Below are positions 47,906-59,871 of a stretch of 64,000 nucleotides of DNA, piece after piece. How positions within the stretch are numbered: the stretch's first letter is position 1; each line of letters begins with the position of its first letter. Source of the stretch: Fragilariopsis cylindrus CCMP1102 (taxonomy: Eukaryota; Bacillariophyta; Bacillariophyceae; Bacillariales; Bacillariaceae); contig FMBT01000181.1 in the NCBI GenBank assembly GCA_900095095.1, positions 50,367 to 114,366 on the forward strand, given 5' to 3'. The notes below the pieces were generated by a model, which saw only the letters and a list, made by a program, of their open reading frames with translations, was not told the origin of the DNA and searched no databases. A program made the position numbers and the translations under genes.

Positions 47906-49680
47906 TTATCGTACATTTTCTGGCCATTCCATAGGCTTACGGAGACTATCCATGACTTCGAAGTGCTTGTGTGGATTCTCGAAATAATCGCCCACTTCAT
48001 ACCACCAAGGTCTACTTGTGCCATCAGGAGCCTTTGGTGTGGGTTGAAGCTGCTGGGAGGTTGCCAGTCCTTGGACATTGGCGTCACGGGCAGACACAGC
48101 TTCTACACCAAACAATTCAGATACCTTAGTACTAGCGATCATTCCTCGTAGAGGTTCGTTAGCAGGAGCTGCCATTTTGTCATTAAACAAAGGAGTTTCT
48201 TGTTGTTGTTGTTCAAAGCATCCGTTACGGATACGGCAAAATTGGTCGGGATTCATCCCAGCTTCCTTTGCCATGGCATAGACCTTTGCCATAGACTCTG
48301 GTTCAAGACTTCTTGAGCGACTGTAAACGAAAGCGCCATCGTATGTATTTTGACGAGTTTTTCCGTTGTAATAGATAAACTTGAATTCTGCCGTACCAGG
48401 ATCATTTTCTCCGATAACATACCAGTTTTCCCAGAATTCTATTAAGAAATATAGGAACAAACGAAAAATAATAGAATGAAACTCAGTTAAGTTAGGCCAT
48501 TGTATGAAACTACAGTATCATTGTGGTATACTGTATACTATAATATATATAGTTCTCTCAGAACATTTGAAACACACACACACGCATTGTTCTATGTTCT
48601 GTCACTTACTAAGTCCAAACATTTCTCCTTCCGAATGCGCCGTTCGGGAGTAACTTGCTTCATTGGTTCGACCCTTGTTCATTACTAGGTTCGCTTTATT
48701 GTTGTTACTGCTACCATCGTCGTTTCCTTTGAGACCTGACACATCATCGAAGACCATGACTTCGTTAGTATTGTATTCGTTAAGACCAATCGATCGAAGT
48801 CCATTGTTCGTGTCGGCTTTGTTACGCAAATCATCCTTCCCAAAGACAGCTAAAGATTCACGGACTTGTCTGGGTGGAGGTGGAGATCCATCTGGCAATA
48901 GATGTGGCATGGCAAATTCCACTCCCATATTCATGTATGGTTCCTTGTTGTAAGCAGCAACAAGCGTTGTCTCACTGTTACTTTTGTCTTCTTCGGTCGG
49001 TAGAGCAAATGTGTTACGTTGGCATGCGTAACAATCATAGTTGGGATTGAAACCAACAACTTTGTACCAAGTCCCCTCGAGACTTTTATGATCAAAGTTA
49101 GCCACAGTAGTTTTGGGTGCCCTTGGTTCCTCTCCAAATTTATCACCACCGCCAGGTAATATAGCGATCTTGATACATTCGTTGTCTTCAATTGTACACT
49201 TCAGGAAGTTATCTAGGTTTTTGTCACCAAATCGAGCGAAGCAACCCGTAATACAACTATTATCTCCCAAACACTTAGCCGTGCAAGTGAGGCCCTTACG
49301 ACAGGATGGATCATCAGCCAAACATGCTTTGGCTTGTACGGAACACTTGTCGACCAAGCAGGTCTGATCGACTAGAGATGAATCGAAGCCCTTCCCGCCA
49401 TATTTGTCAGACAATTCGTTCTCAGCAAAAGCTGGAAATGGAGAAAAAACAAGAACGGCTGCCAGAGCTGCAGTGGAAAGGATACCAAAAGCAGAAGATT
49501 CGCCTCTTTTGTCGCCTCCGCCATCGATTGTATTAAGAGGCCACATCTCGAGACTACAAGTTGACGACGATTTCACTTTTGCATTGTTACATCTAGAATG
49601 CGTGGTATGTTGTACAAAGCATTCGAGGCGAATGCCATGCCGATTACTAGTATCGATGATCTTGTGTAAAAAGTTTTCAT
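47906..49680 (-). CDS. Violaxanthin de-epoxidase-like protein (VDE/VDL family)
   Basis: Plastid-lumen lipocalin-fold enzyme of xanthophyll metabolism. Exon 1 is 48610-49680, exon 2 is 47906-48438, intron 48439-48609. A Cys-rich domain (CLVDKCSVQAKACLADDPSC, CTAKCLGDNSCITGCFARFG) precedes the lipocalin barrel (GTWYKVVGFNPNYDCYACQ) and, after the splice, FWENWYVIGENDPG. The Glu-rich C-terminus of true VDE is absent, so a VDL-type enzyme is likely. A thylakoid-transfer stretch (STAALAAVLVFSPFPAFA) lies before the mature protein. An upstream ATG at 49678-49680 opens a signal peptide in another frame, joined by one added base at the run 49577-49580. The neighbour upstream on the same strand is the ZEP-like gene. 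Confidence 0.82.
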
Positions 49681-50066
49681 TTCTTTTCGTTTCGTTTCGT
49701 TTTCCGTCTTCTACAGTACGTAGGTATATTGTGATGCTAATAAGTAGCTATTTTTACTATTCTTGTTTAGATAACAACTTGTTAGCTGCTCACCTCGATA
49801 TGCTAATTATGATGCTAACAAGAGTGCATTTAGCTTCAATAGATCCGTCAGGATACTATTATTAATAATACTACAAGTGCAACAGGAGGAGGAAAGTTTG
49901 CCTGCCAATATTCACACAGTGATGATATTACGTGGCCTACTTCAAAGTACTAAGATCATTTTTTGAGGTTGAACAAACAAGGATAAAGATTTGTGAATTT
50001 TGTTGGTGATTTGAATCACGAGTAGAATTATAAAAATCGATACAAGCATCGCGCAGCCCCCTGAAA

Positions 50067-50219
50067 ATGATTCATTTATTTTTATCATTCAGATCAATCC
50101 ATCGATCATCGGCCATCCTGATTTTCGTCGTTTGTACTTGTTGTAATACAAGCGAAACCTTATCACACGACTCAGCCACAGGAACGGGCAAAAAATTGAG
50201 TCATATTCGAGTCCCATGA
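50067..50219 (+). CDS. Candidate 50-residue secreted peptide
   Basis: ATG at 50067, stop at 50217-50219. The N-terminal half is basic then hydrophobic (RSSAILIFVVCTCC), like a signal peptide, followed by a short polar tail. No family; it may be chance or a first exon. It lies between the two xanthophyll genes. Confidence 0.2.
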   Translation: MIHLFLSFRSIHRSSAILIFVVCTCCNTSETLSHDSATGTGKKLSHIRVP

Positions 50220-50237
50220 GCTGAATCATTCAGCTCA
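50217..50237. repeat. Short palindrome TGAGCTGAAT-C-ATTCAGCTCA
   Basis: Perfect 10-bp arms with a one-base centre. The half-site GAGCTGAATC recurs at about 50251-50260. It lies in the 1.9-kb interval between the VDE/VDL-like and ZEP-like genes, otherwise AT-rich and without a convincing gene. Could be a dimeric factor site. Confidence 0.6.
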
Positions 50238-51532
50238 CGAATCCAAATTTGAGCTGAATCTTTTGACGCATTCGATTCAACTTGTAGCCGTTTGAAACGG
50301 CACCGCATAATTCGCACGCGCCATAGTCAGGAGTTTTCACCATAAAAGCGTGGAGAGTGTGTCGATACGTTTTTGTATGTCGCAATGTCGTCGTCGTCAT
50401 CGTCATGTATATGATTGACCTTATGTATTTATATTATGTAGGATATGTAAACAATTGTACAGGAAGAAGAGGACCTAATCTATACGGGTTGCCACTGCGC
50501 GATTGATCGATTGCTATGATGTCATAGAGTATGTACCAAATAAGGAAATTGTGCCCCAATAATTTTTGCGCATTTTTTTTACTAACAGTACTAGTTACTG
50601 TATACATTTTGTGGACATATATCACAGAAAAACAGTTTATATGACGTATTTCTATGCTAGTATTCTTGAAAATATCATCCATTCATACAACTTGAGTTGA
50701 TCTGCTCCTTGAAAATTATTAATTATAGTTTGTTTTTCTACCATCATTTTAGTTTTGAATCATTGAGAGCAAAATAATGTGGGGAAAGAAAGTAATGTTG
50801 TAATTCATAGGGGTTGCATCTAGCAGCATAGAGGTGTGATACTTATTACTTTCGTGTGATTCATTTATACAACACCCCCATATCATGTTATGTTTATGTG
50901 AAAAATATGCCAAACATACCCGCTGACAATGGGACCCCTCTTAATGGATGAATGAGCAGTAATAACAGCAATAAGAAGAGACAACACTTCACACAAGACC
51001 ACACCAAAAGAACGTACGATGGTGCTCAAATTAGAAAGGTGATACAAACAAATGAAAACTTAATCGGCATGAATTAGAGAAACTTGGATTGTGGACATAA
51101 CCATAATATCAATAGAATCAAAATCTAACTAGGAAGCAAATTTTATTTGTGGTAGGATAATAGCACTATTGGAATGTGGGATGTCATTCTTTTCTTAATT
51201 TAAAGCTGGATTGTAATTATAGATATTTATGATTGACCTTTAACCTCTGGACTGATTACAATTCCAGGATTTAGTAAGTAGGCAGTATTAGCAATAGAGG
51301 AATACTTAAATCATTGTCATATTCTAGAAATATCCGTTGGATATGGTACCAACAACACTTCCAGATAATAATAGTGGCTCGGAATTACGAAGAAATGTTA
51401 TTTTTTGACATCCGGCAAAAAAATTAATACTCAACGACAGTACTCGAATGTAAGCAGATATTTTTCTTTTTCGTAAAATCCTGATCCATGCTGCGTCGCA
51501 TGATATTATGGCATCATATAGGAGTATAAATC

Positions 51533-51558
51533 TATATATATATATATATATATATATA
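51533..51558. repeat. (TA)n microsatellite
   Basis: About 13 TA units just downstream of the ZEP-like stop codon. Confidence 0.9.
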
Positions 51559-51588
51559 CTATATTTATAATTGATGATATGCAGTGCT

Positions 51589-53463
51589 TTAGAAGTCAGC
51601 AGTATAGAGAAAACGCAAAATCCAGGGCATAGAAAGTTGTGTCATTCGTAAGAAGAAGGGCCCCAAAATAGGTAAGGTCATCATGAGATCAAAGTCAACC
51701 AATAGGTCACTTCCTAATTGGGCAAAGCCTTGAATGATGGATGTTCGGATCACCCGGACGCGGGAGTACTTTCCCAAGGCTCCAGGAATATCCTTCGTGT
51801 TCTTGATATTTCCCAATTCTTCGCCAAGACGGAATCCATCTTCGGTTGCTTGGCAACCTCCCTGCCCGAGATTAGGCATCATTGGATGACACGCATCACC
51901 GCAGAGTGCAACAGGTCCTTTTGCCCAAGGACTGAGCAGTCGTTGAGGATCTACCGTCGTAAGGAGGGGGGCACCATCGTAAAGATCACGTCGTTTAATG
52001 TCGTCCTCCGATGAGGCGTTGATAAGTTCCAATGCGAACGGATCCCATTCATTGCCATCGGCATCGCCACTACTTCCGACTGCCGCAAATTCCTTTCTTA
52101 GACGTGTCAGTTTAGGCGTTGGATCTTCCGGTGTCGGTTCTGGATCCACACCTCCAGCTGGTTCTCGAATTAAGGCAAACCATTGTTGGCGCTCTCCGCC
52201 ACCATCAGTGGAAACGAAATATTTTTTCTCCCCTAGCAGAATTTGATACGACACATCTTCGATATTAGAAGCCCGGTGAGGGGCCAGTGCCGCGTAGCAC
52301 GTAAATCCAGAATGTCTTCGGTCTGCCTGAGCAGCGATTTCCACCGTATCCCGAGCCAACTTTCTAGCTTCGGCATCGTCCAATGCACCTCCGGCTGCTC
52401 CAGATGCTGCAAACCCACCAGCACCCTCTCCCAATCCATGAAGGATCTTTCGTATTTGCGACCAGATACCATCCGCTCCAACCAAAACATCAGCATATGC
52501 TTTAGTACCATCTTCTAAAGTAGCAACAACTCCCATTCCCTTTCCCAAATCCTCAAAGGATTGAATACGTGATTTAATCCGCACGGTTCCTTCTGGGAGG
52601 CCATGTTTGACAAAAATTTGTTGAATGACAGGTCGATCGACTACGACCGTGGCGGGAAGTCCAGCCTCGAGCGCTGGTCCTAAAGTGTCAAATCGAACGA
52701 GCCAGTCTCCCGCATCGTAAAGACCTGCCAATTTATTACCCTTCCGATAACCAATTTTCAACCCAGAGACGCGATCCGCGGTGACAGTACCTGCTGCGAC
52801 AAGTTCTTTGTAACATTCCGGATTTATCTGCTGGATGGCACGTAATGCGTTCGATTGGATCTGAATGGGTCCACCGTAGGGAGCGTATGTCGAGGCCTGT
52901 TCAAAAATAGCAACCTGCATTCCCTTGGCATGACATGCGGCCGCTGCAACAAGTCCGGCAAGACCACCTCCCGCCACGAGAACACGAAGCGGTTCTTTTG
53001 CCGTAACCGCTCGTCCTCCTTCGGGAATCGTTACTTCTTGTCTCCACCATGCATTATCATCTGACTCACCGACGCACATACCCTTTAGAGCTTTAGCATC
53101 CTTAGCTGCCTCTTGGGAACGATTGCGAATACGATTGGTACGTTCTTCATTTTCGGCATCTCGTTTTGGAGCATCGGGACGGTCCAAAACTTTCCGGACA
53201 TGATCAGGCATATTGATTTTATTTTCTTCAGGAGGTGTACCCTCGGCCAACCATTCTATTTGAGGAAGACTAGATTTAACTTTTCGAATAACTTCGGCAG
53301 GTCCAAACGACTCGGCTTGCTGCCCTACAACATTCAACTGAGTAGAAACTACAGTACTCGATGGCGATTGCGACGATGGTCGTAACACGAATCCTAAAAC
53401 TGCAGTTGCATTGAATGCCGCTAGAAGCAGTAATGCCACAGAATGTAATTTGATCAATGCCAT
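51589..53463 (-). CDS. Zeaxanthin epoxidase-like FAD monooxygenase, plastid
   Basis: A 624-residue single-exon protein with ATG at 53461-53463. The signal peptide ends AVLG|FVLRP, a plastid-type signal with aromatic +1. After a charged linker come the Rossmann motif [21 protein letters not shown] (161-181), the mid-region DG motif ([16 protein letters not shown]) and the second FAD motif [16 protein letters not shown] near residue 535. This is the ZEP family, which adds epoxides to carotenoid rings using NADPH or reduced ferredoxin. No C-terminal FHA domain as in land plants. The VDE/VDL-like gene lies 1.9 kb downstream on the same strand; in Phaeodactylum such pairs are VDE-ZEP3 and VDL2-ZEP1. 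I cannot tell which paralogue this is. Confidence 0.85.
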   Translation of the reverse strand: MALIKLHSVALLLLAAFNATAVLGFVLRPSSQSPSSTVVSTQLNVVGQQAESFGPAEVIRKVKSSLPQIEWLAEGTPPEENKINMPDHVRKVLDRPDAPKRDAENEERTNRIRNRSQEAAKDAKALKGMCVGESDDNAWWRQEVTIPEGGRAVTAKEPLRVLVAGGGLAGLVAAAACHAKGMQVAIFEQASTYAPYGGPIQIQSNALRAIQQINPECYKELVAAGTVTADRVSGLKIGYRKGNKLAGLYDAGDWLVRFDTLGPALEAGLPATVVVDRPVIQQIFVKHGLPEGTVRIKSRIQSFEDLGKGMGVVATLEDGTKAYADVLVGADGIWSQIRKILHGLGEGAGGFAASGAAGGALDDAEARKLARDTVEIAAQADRRHSGFTCYAALAPHRASNIEDVSYQILLGEKKYFVSTDGGGERQQWFALIREPAGGVDPEPTPEDPTPKLTRLRKEFAAVGSSGDADGNEWDPFALELINASSEDDIKRRDLYDGAPLLTTVDPQRLLSPWAKGPVALCGDACHPMMPNLGQGGCQATEDGFRLGEELGNIKNTKDIPGALGKYSRVRVIRTSIIQGFAQLGSDLLVDFDLMMTLPILGPFFLRMTQLSMPWILRFLYTADF

Positions 53464-54193
53464 AATGATGAATTCGATGTTTTTTGTTCTCGTTTTCGTC
53501 TATTAAGGTACCAAGTAGATGCAAATGAAAAAAGAAAACTGGTAGACTACACTGTGAAGTGCTCTGTCTATCGATAGGTTGGAATGTGAGAACAATTAAT
53601 TTTTCAATGAAGATTTCTTATTGTTTTATCGGAATGTAATAACATCAGAGATTCCCTCACATAATACTTCAACGTTCCGTCATGACAGCACACAGACAAG
53701 TGGAACATGATTTGGGGGTTTCATTGAGGGAGGATCTTGCGCCCCCACTTTTAATGATAAAGCTGATGGATTGTACTGTACTTCCTCCGTGCAACGGAAA
53801 ACGCGCATGAGGAATTTTGACAACATAAAAGAGTGAGAATTCTTAAAATCTACCCAATCGACAGAAAATTTATTAAAAAAATGAGATTTTGAAAGTTTTT
53901 GACTCACTCTCCACCCTTTTATAGTGTGAAAATTCCTCACAAATTTCTCTTTGGTCGTTTTCCGTTGAACGGAGGAAGTACTGTATGCTCAAAAAAGTAG
54001 TGATTGATTGATCTTCGATTCATTCGATTCGATTTCTCTCGTTTGTCAATGTATGATTACCACAGTAGCACGGTAGCAACAAGTAAGTACTGTAAACAAA
54101 AGTTTAAAAAAAAGCATTGCAGCTTCTGTAATATAAAACTGAAGAGCCAGTCAAGAAGAAAGATATATCGCATATGAATATTACCACGGCGAT
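53464..54193. promoter_or_regulatory. Divergent intergenic region containing a MITE
   Basis: 730 bp between the ZEP-like gene (minus) and the chromatin-protein gene (plus). Both promoters should be here; the foldback element at 53781-53978 lies in the middle. Confidence 0.5.
53781..53978. mobile_element. Stowaway-like MITE, 198 bp
   Basis: Terminal inverted repeats of 23 bp with one mismatch (CTTCCTCCGTGCAACGGAAAACG against CTTCCTCCGTTCAACGGAAAACG), flanked by TA on both sides (53779-53780 and 53979-53980), as in Tc1/mariner-derived Stowaway elements (CTCCCTCCGT-type ends). The inner parts also pair partly (GAGGAATTTT...ATAAAAG). No transposase; non-autonomous. Confidence 0.75.
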
Positions 54194-55289
54194 ATGAATA
54201 CGATCAAAACCGAATGCAATAACGCTGGATCTCCCCAGCTTGATGATGAATGTCTTGCTGTTACAAGCGCGACAGCACCCGAGCCAGTAACAAAAGACGA
54301 CGAGAACAAGAACGAGAACTATCGCGAGAACGAAGAACTGAAAGATATGTTGATTGATCCGAGTAGCGTCAAAAAGAGGGTATGGTAAATAATAGCGCCA
54401 TGTCTTCTTTTACAGTTGATGTCAATAAAGAAGATGAATTTACCAACAAGCGCGTTGCGAAAAAGTTTAGCGTTATATCATCCAACAAGCTCCATCAAAA
54501 TAATAACGGTAGGGTCAATCGGATATTTTTTGGGACGGTAGAAAAGCCTATTGGGGGGGAAGAGTCGAAACTTTGGAAAATTATATTCGACGATGGTGAC
54601 GAAGACATTCTAACACATGTCCATTTACTAAATGCTATAATATTATACGATCAAAACAAAACATACGACAAGCAATCAAATTCGCTGCCACTACTTCTTG
54701 ACGAGGAGATGGAGCACGGCAAGAAAAAGGCTAAAGTATCACCTAAAAGAGGCAAGAAAACTCATTCGTCGAAAGTGCCAAGGGCTAGAGAACTAGAACC
54801 AATATCCGTTGGTCCTCCCGATGAAGAATTAAGCGGTGGCTGGCCAGCAGGTGTAAGTATATACCATGATACTATGCTTCGTTTTTTCCTTTAATTGTAT
54901 TATCTTAACCGTCCGCAGGTTGATCCATATAGTGTAACAAGTTGTCTTATGAATTCCTTTTGCTCCTTCATTTCTCTATTTCGTGTTCCTTAATGATATA
55001 TCTTGGAATGTATGACGTCAATGGTGATGTTATAATCGAAACAATAATGCACTATAATGCACTCTGATGTTATAATTAAAAAATAATTATAACTATAACA
55101 ATTTGTATTCAATAGTGGGTCAAAAAAGTTTTTGGTCGAAGAAAAGGGAACGCCAAAGATCGATACTGGTATACACCGAAGGAAAAGTATAAACTAAGAA
55201 GCATGGTAGGAGTTAAAGAGTTTATGGCGGCTCTTGCCAGAACCAATGGAGATGAAGTAAAGGCTAGGATGATGACTGCAAAGAAATGA
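54194..55289 (+). CDS. Tudor-like plus MBD-like chromatin protein
   Basis: Final intron is 54853-55115 (GTAAGT...ATAG); last exon 55116-55289. The region 54440-54650 reads RVAKKFSV...IFFGTVEKP...LWKIIFDDGDEDIL, a Tudor/chromo-like barrel. Across the splice the protein reads LSGGWPAG|WVKKVFGRRKG and DRYWYTPKEKYKLRSMVGVKEFM, an MBD/TAM-like domain as in methyl-CpG-binding proteins. It should be a nuclear reader of histone or DNA marks; whether it binds methylated DNA is unknown. Two starts are possible: ATG 54382, or ATG 54194 if one base is missing in AAAAAGAGGG (54371-54380), where the upstream frame runs into the downstream one. A polybasic linker (GKKKAKVSPKRGKK) separates the domains. Confidence 0.65.
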
Positions 55290-57209
55290 TATATGCTAGT
55301 GGTACAGCATAGGAGATACCGACTAGGAAGAGAAACAAAGAAAAAAGTCTTCAGATTGCATAGAAGAAAAGAAAAGGTGCTCCTTCTACTTCCTCTGTAC
55401 CGTCTTGTCAATGTAAAATGATAGATATGTCTCCAACAGTGTGGATACGGTACATTGCCAGTAATGAGGACTATTTTCTATCCAAAATTTTAATACCGTA
55501 ATCGTTGTCAGGTGCACATTTCACGGAAACAAGAATCAGTTATTGGTCCTGACAAAACCATTATTAGCCTAGATAAATAAAATACATAAAACGTATCCCT
55601 TGATGTGCTGTATGTTGTATATGAGAAAAAATAGCTGCTATTACATATTTCAACACTATTTGTAACTTCACTGATCACACAGGAGGCGTACTTAATCTTA
55701 ATACTGTATTGTATCAATGCGATATGTATGCTGGTTCTTTCTCATATCCCATCTACCCAAAGGAATTACAGTACACATTGTTGATATCTTATTGTTTGGA
55801 TGATAACTAGAAAGAACCAAGTCTAACTGCAATCAGTTGACGTGCTTGCGAAGAGACGCGCCCAGATCTCTTTCCTTTCCTCGTTACGATAAATGTAATG
55901 GATGACACTGAACGCTTATGAACCTGAGAACGAGTCTCCGTGTGACTATACCGGTACCGTGCACATAAATAATTTGGTTATCGTGGTAACATTGTCTGAG
56001 ATAAAAACCAAGACAATTATAATCAAGGGGATAAAATCTGCGTTATTCTTCGGAAAATGTTTTTACAAATTGAGTGCAGTAACTTAGTAAAGAAGTCATA
56101 ACCAATTCTCTGTCCTCTATGATCATTCGTTCACATCAATTGTATTAAGTCAAATGGAAAGCTAATAGAGTACATTGAGTACGACAGAAGATAAAATAGC
56201 ATATCATAGTATAGCATACCTCATATTTACTGATAATATATCTTTCAGGTAAAGTTAGCTAAAGATTGAAAGTAGTAGAAAATCACGATATTATTATTAT
56301 TTCGTCTATCTAATCAATACTTGTAAATACTACCGAATCGGTTTTTAAGTACTGATATTTCTATCACCCAACGACTCACAGGCAAATGTTAGTATTCAAT
56401 ACCCACAGAGCAGAGTGATGGGTCTTGATCAACAAATCGATTGATCGAACAAATGAAGGACACGCCCTAGCACAAGTAATGGTACGCAATTACTGCGACG
56501 TAACGTTGCTACGTACATCGCCTTTCGTTGAAAACAGTTTAGATCGATCGAAGGGGGGCACGAGAGTAGTGAGCTAGATACAGTGTGCTAGCTACGACAG
56601 TATTAAGACATCAGCATCGATACTAAATTCAAATAGAATTCCTGGACTCGACTCAGCACACGACACAAATCGTTTCAATCCTACGGAGTTTTTCGGCAAG
56701 ACTGAAATTTAAAATTGACAATTGACAGGAGTTGAGATAAATTTTTCGTTGATCCTTCGAATATAATTTTAAAAATGAAATCTGACGACGTCTGTGTACT
56801 CTCACCCGACGAAAAAAAAGTTGTGCACGCTCATTCGCACGTCTGAAGTGTGTTATTATGATGGACAAATCGTTAAACGCAGGCAGTTTTATTCTTAGGA
56901 AGAATGAGAAACTGTGATTCGAAGTAGTATTTTGAAATATTGAGAGCCGTTGAGTAAAGAAATTGAAAAAGGAAAATCCTATCACATTATAGTTGCGCGC
57001 ACAACAAAGCAGGCAAAACCAAAGCCAAATTAGGCACCCAAAGCCAAATTCGTAATAATCATTTCATAAAATCATTTTTGACAATCTTTCCTCCACTCCG
57101 ACGATAAAGCCTCTGAGAATAGAAACAAAGATCCTGTGTAAAAGGAAAGGGATAGATATTAACTAGAACGATTTTATTAAAGGGCTAGCCTCATTCAAAG
57201 CTTAGAATA
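55290..57209. other. Intergenic, 1.9 kb, no gene recognised
   Basis: AT-rich, with short unsupported frames on both strands. The right end is the upstream region of the His-rich zinc protein gene. Confidence 0.5.
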
Positions 57210-58975
57210 ATGGAGCAACTAGATATGTTTGTAAAGTCGGAAAGGAGTGATAACGGTAAGTTCGACAACTTAGTCGTTCGTCGTCGATAATCTTAACTAA
57301 ATATATTATACAATTTCTCACAATTTATCACGTGGCATTCGATTCATTAACATAAACAGTTGACAAGGTATTTCAGCACGACCAAAGTGCAGTCGATGTT
57401 TGGGATTCTTCGAGAGATCCCGATCCCGACACACCCGATCGGAAAAGAAAGACATCAGATGATCGCCAACCAGAGTCTCCCCCCGACATTGAAAGAAAAC
57501 ATGCTCCTAACAATTGGCATCGAGAGAAAGATTTTAGAGCCCATCAGGATCCGATGAATACTGATTCTCCAGCTTCCTACCCTAAGCACACGATGGGACA
57601 TGGTGATCCAAATCGTTATCACCGAGAAGTAACTCCTCATCACCAGCCTGAGCTTCAAAGTGTAAATAGTAAAACTGGAACTCCATCGTTGGCAAGCGAA
57701 GAGGACCGTAGTATGCATGGAGGGTACGACGCTCAAGCTTATCGTGGAAATAACTACAACCATGGCAGTTATGTTCACGACAGTGGTCACTACCAAGGGC
57801 ATACACCTTCCCGAAACCATGGGCATTACCTACCTGATATGGAATCATCTATCCAGTTTGGAGGACCTGCTCAAAATCAACAGCAGGATGCCTTTTTGCG
57901 TCCTCGACGATGGGCATGTGACTATTGCAATGTTGCAACCTTTGTGAGCTATGAGGAGGCCTGTGCTCACGAAGAAGCGTGTGCTCGCCAATACTACGAG
58001 CGATACGGACGCCATCCACACCCTTCTAGAGGTCCCGTGCCACAATACGATCGACCGCAGCAGCAACAGCAACAACAGCAACAGCTCCCTCCCCAAACTC
58101 CACCTCAAGGTATTCCAGGAACTCCACCAAATGCGAGCTTAGAAGCTAATTTCCATTCCTGTCAAGATGTTGGAAGCCGTCCACAGATGTGGGGATCGCG
58201 TGGGGGACCTCCTATGCCACCGCTGGCTCCGACTTCCCATGATTCTAGTCATCACAATCATCATCAATATCAGCATCATCCCCACCCCCAACATCAGCAG
58301 CATCCGCATCCGCATCAGCATCAGCATCATGGATATCCTGGTCAGCATCATAGTCCACATCACCAGCTTCATGCATCGCATCATCATCAACAACATCATG
58401 GCTACCAGGGACCTTCACAATATGGAGGGTACAATGGATACGAAGGAGGTGCTAGTGGACAAGCAAGACGCGAACCATACAATAATAGCCAACAAAAGCG
58501 ATTGCTTCTTGCTATGGCCACCGACCAGGATAGTTTATCTGATCGTCAGTGCTACGTTCGCTCGGAAATGGTGGAGATCTTTGCTGCATCAGAAAAAGAT
58601 GTTTCGTCGAGACACTCGAAAGGAGCTCAAAAGCTAGCCGTGGGACAAGTTGGTATCCGATGTGTTCACTGCTCTCATCTACGACCGAGGGATCGTGCGG
58701 AGCGGGCCGTATGCTATCCTTCTTCTATCAGTAGGATCTATCAGACTGTAGCTGATATGCAACGCTTTCACTTTGAGCAGTGCCGCGAAATTCCGATGAA
58801 GATTCGTAAGATCTACAAAACGTTGAAGACGACCAGACCTCGTGGTGTTGGTTCGCCACAAACTTATTGGGTACAAAGTGCCAAGTTATTGGATTTGGTT
58901 GACACGGATAATGGAATCCAATTCGGCGCTGACATGAAGCAAAGACAGGAAGAAAAAGACACCACTTCTGCGTAA
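57210..58975 (+). CDS. His/Gln-rich zinc protein of a stramenopile-specific family
   Basis: Exon 1 is 57210-57255 (ATG at 57210), intron 57256-57359 (GTAAGT...AACAG), exon 2 is 57360-58975; 553 residues. It has a Pro/Asp/Lys-rich start, a C2H2-like finger (WACDYCNVATFVSYEEACAHEEAC) near residue 180 and a long His/Gln/Pro tract. The ordered C-terminal domain contains DSLSDRQCYVRSEMVEIF, SRHSKGAQKL, GIRCVHCSHL and AVCYPSSISRIYQTVADMQRFHFEQC. The Cys/His set in that domain (CVHC...HFEQC) looks like a zinc site. I recall similar C-terminal domains in many diatom proteins of unknown function. A nuclear or DNA-related role is only a guess. Confidence 0.7.
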
Positions 58976-59159
58976 ATGGGAAGTATTAGGGACTCACTTG
59001 TGTCAACGCTGTCAACTCGCACAACTATGCTTACAAATGTACCGGGAAAATCTTAATATTATATTATATATTTATCATCTTAAGAGATTATTTTATGTTA
59101 TACAATGCCAGCCTATTCTTCTTCTTTAGCCTAACTGAAAACAGAGTAACCAGATACAT

Positions 59160-59194
<35 letters not shown>

Positions 59195-59871
59195 ATGATC
59201 TCTATGTAGCAGATTAAGTAGGATGTAACTTTAGTGTATTGTTAGCTAGCTAGTTAGTTAGTTATTTAGTTGTTTAGAATGAAAATTCCCTCTCTCTGGT
59301 TGTGGTGCGAACTGGGTGAACCAGTATGATCACACAGTAGAAGCAATAGCTAGAAGTAGCGTAACAACATCGTCTAGCTAGCTAGCATAAACATAGTCTG
59401 ATCGGAATGTCATATATACAATACAATGTAATATAATATAATATATTGAATATAGGATTGTTAAATCCATCATACTGTATTAATTATTAATACACGAGAA
59501 TAGTTAATAAGTCGTTAGTGGTGCCATACACGGAACATTGAAACACGAACATAATAATATTATGAACCCATTTTTAAGTCATAGATGATAAAGTATGATG
59601 TCAAAATTGATGGCTTTTTTTCATGCTAGGTTGATCGTCAAATATCAAATAGTATAGCTTGTAAATGCATTTTAAATATCTTGAAAGTGGGATGAGAACA
59701 TGATCAACTAACTCACTAGGAATAAAGGATTCTTAGTAGACAGTTCCGAGTCCAAAACAAAATCAACATCATTCCTGACGTGCTTCCGATTTTCACTACG
59801 CAGTTACAAATACGTGCTTTCGTCTCGATTCAATTAGCTCCAGCACGAACGACGAAAAAAACGTGGGGATC
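58976..59871. other. Intergenic, 0.9 kb
   Basis: 3' flank with a (TA)n run (59165-59191) and a (TTAG)n-like stretch at about 59250-59275 (GTTAGTTAGTTATTTAG). No gene seen. Confidence 0.55.
59165..59191. repeat. (TA)n microsatellite
   Basis: About 13 TA units. Confidence 0.9.
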
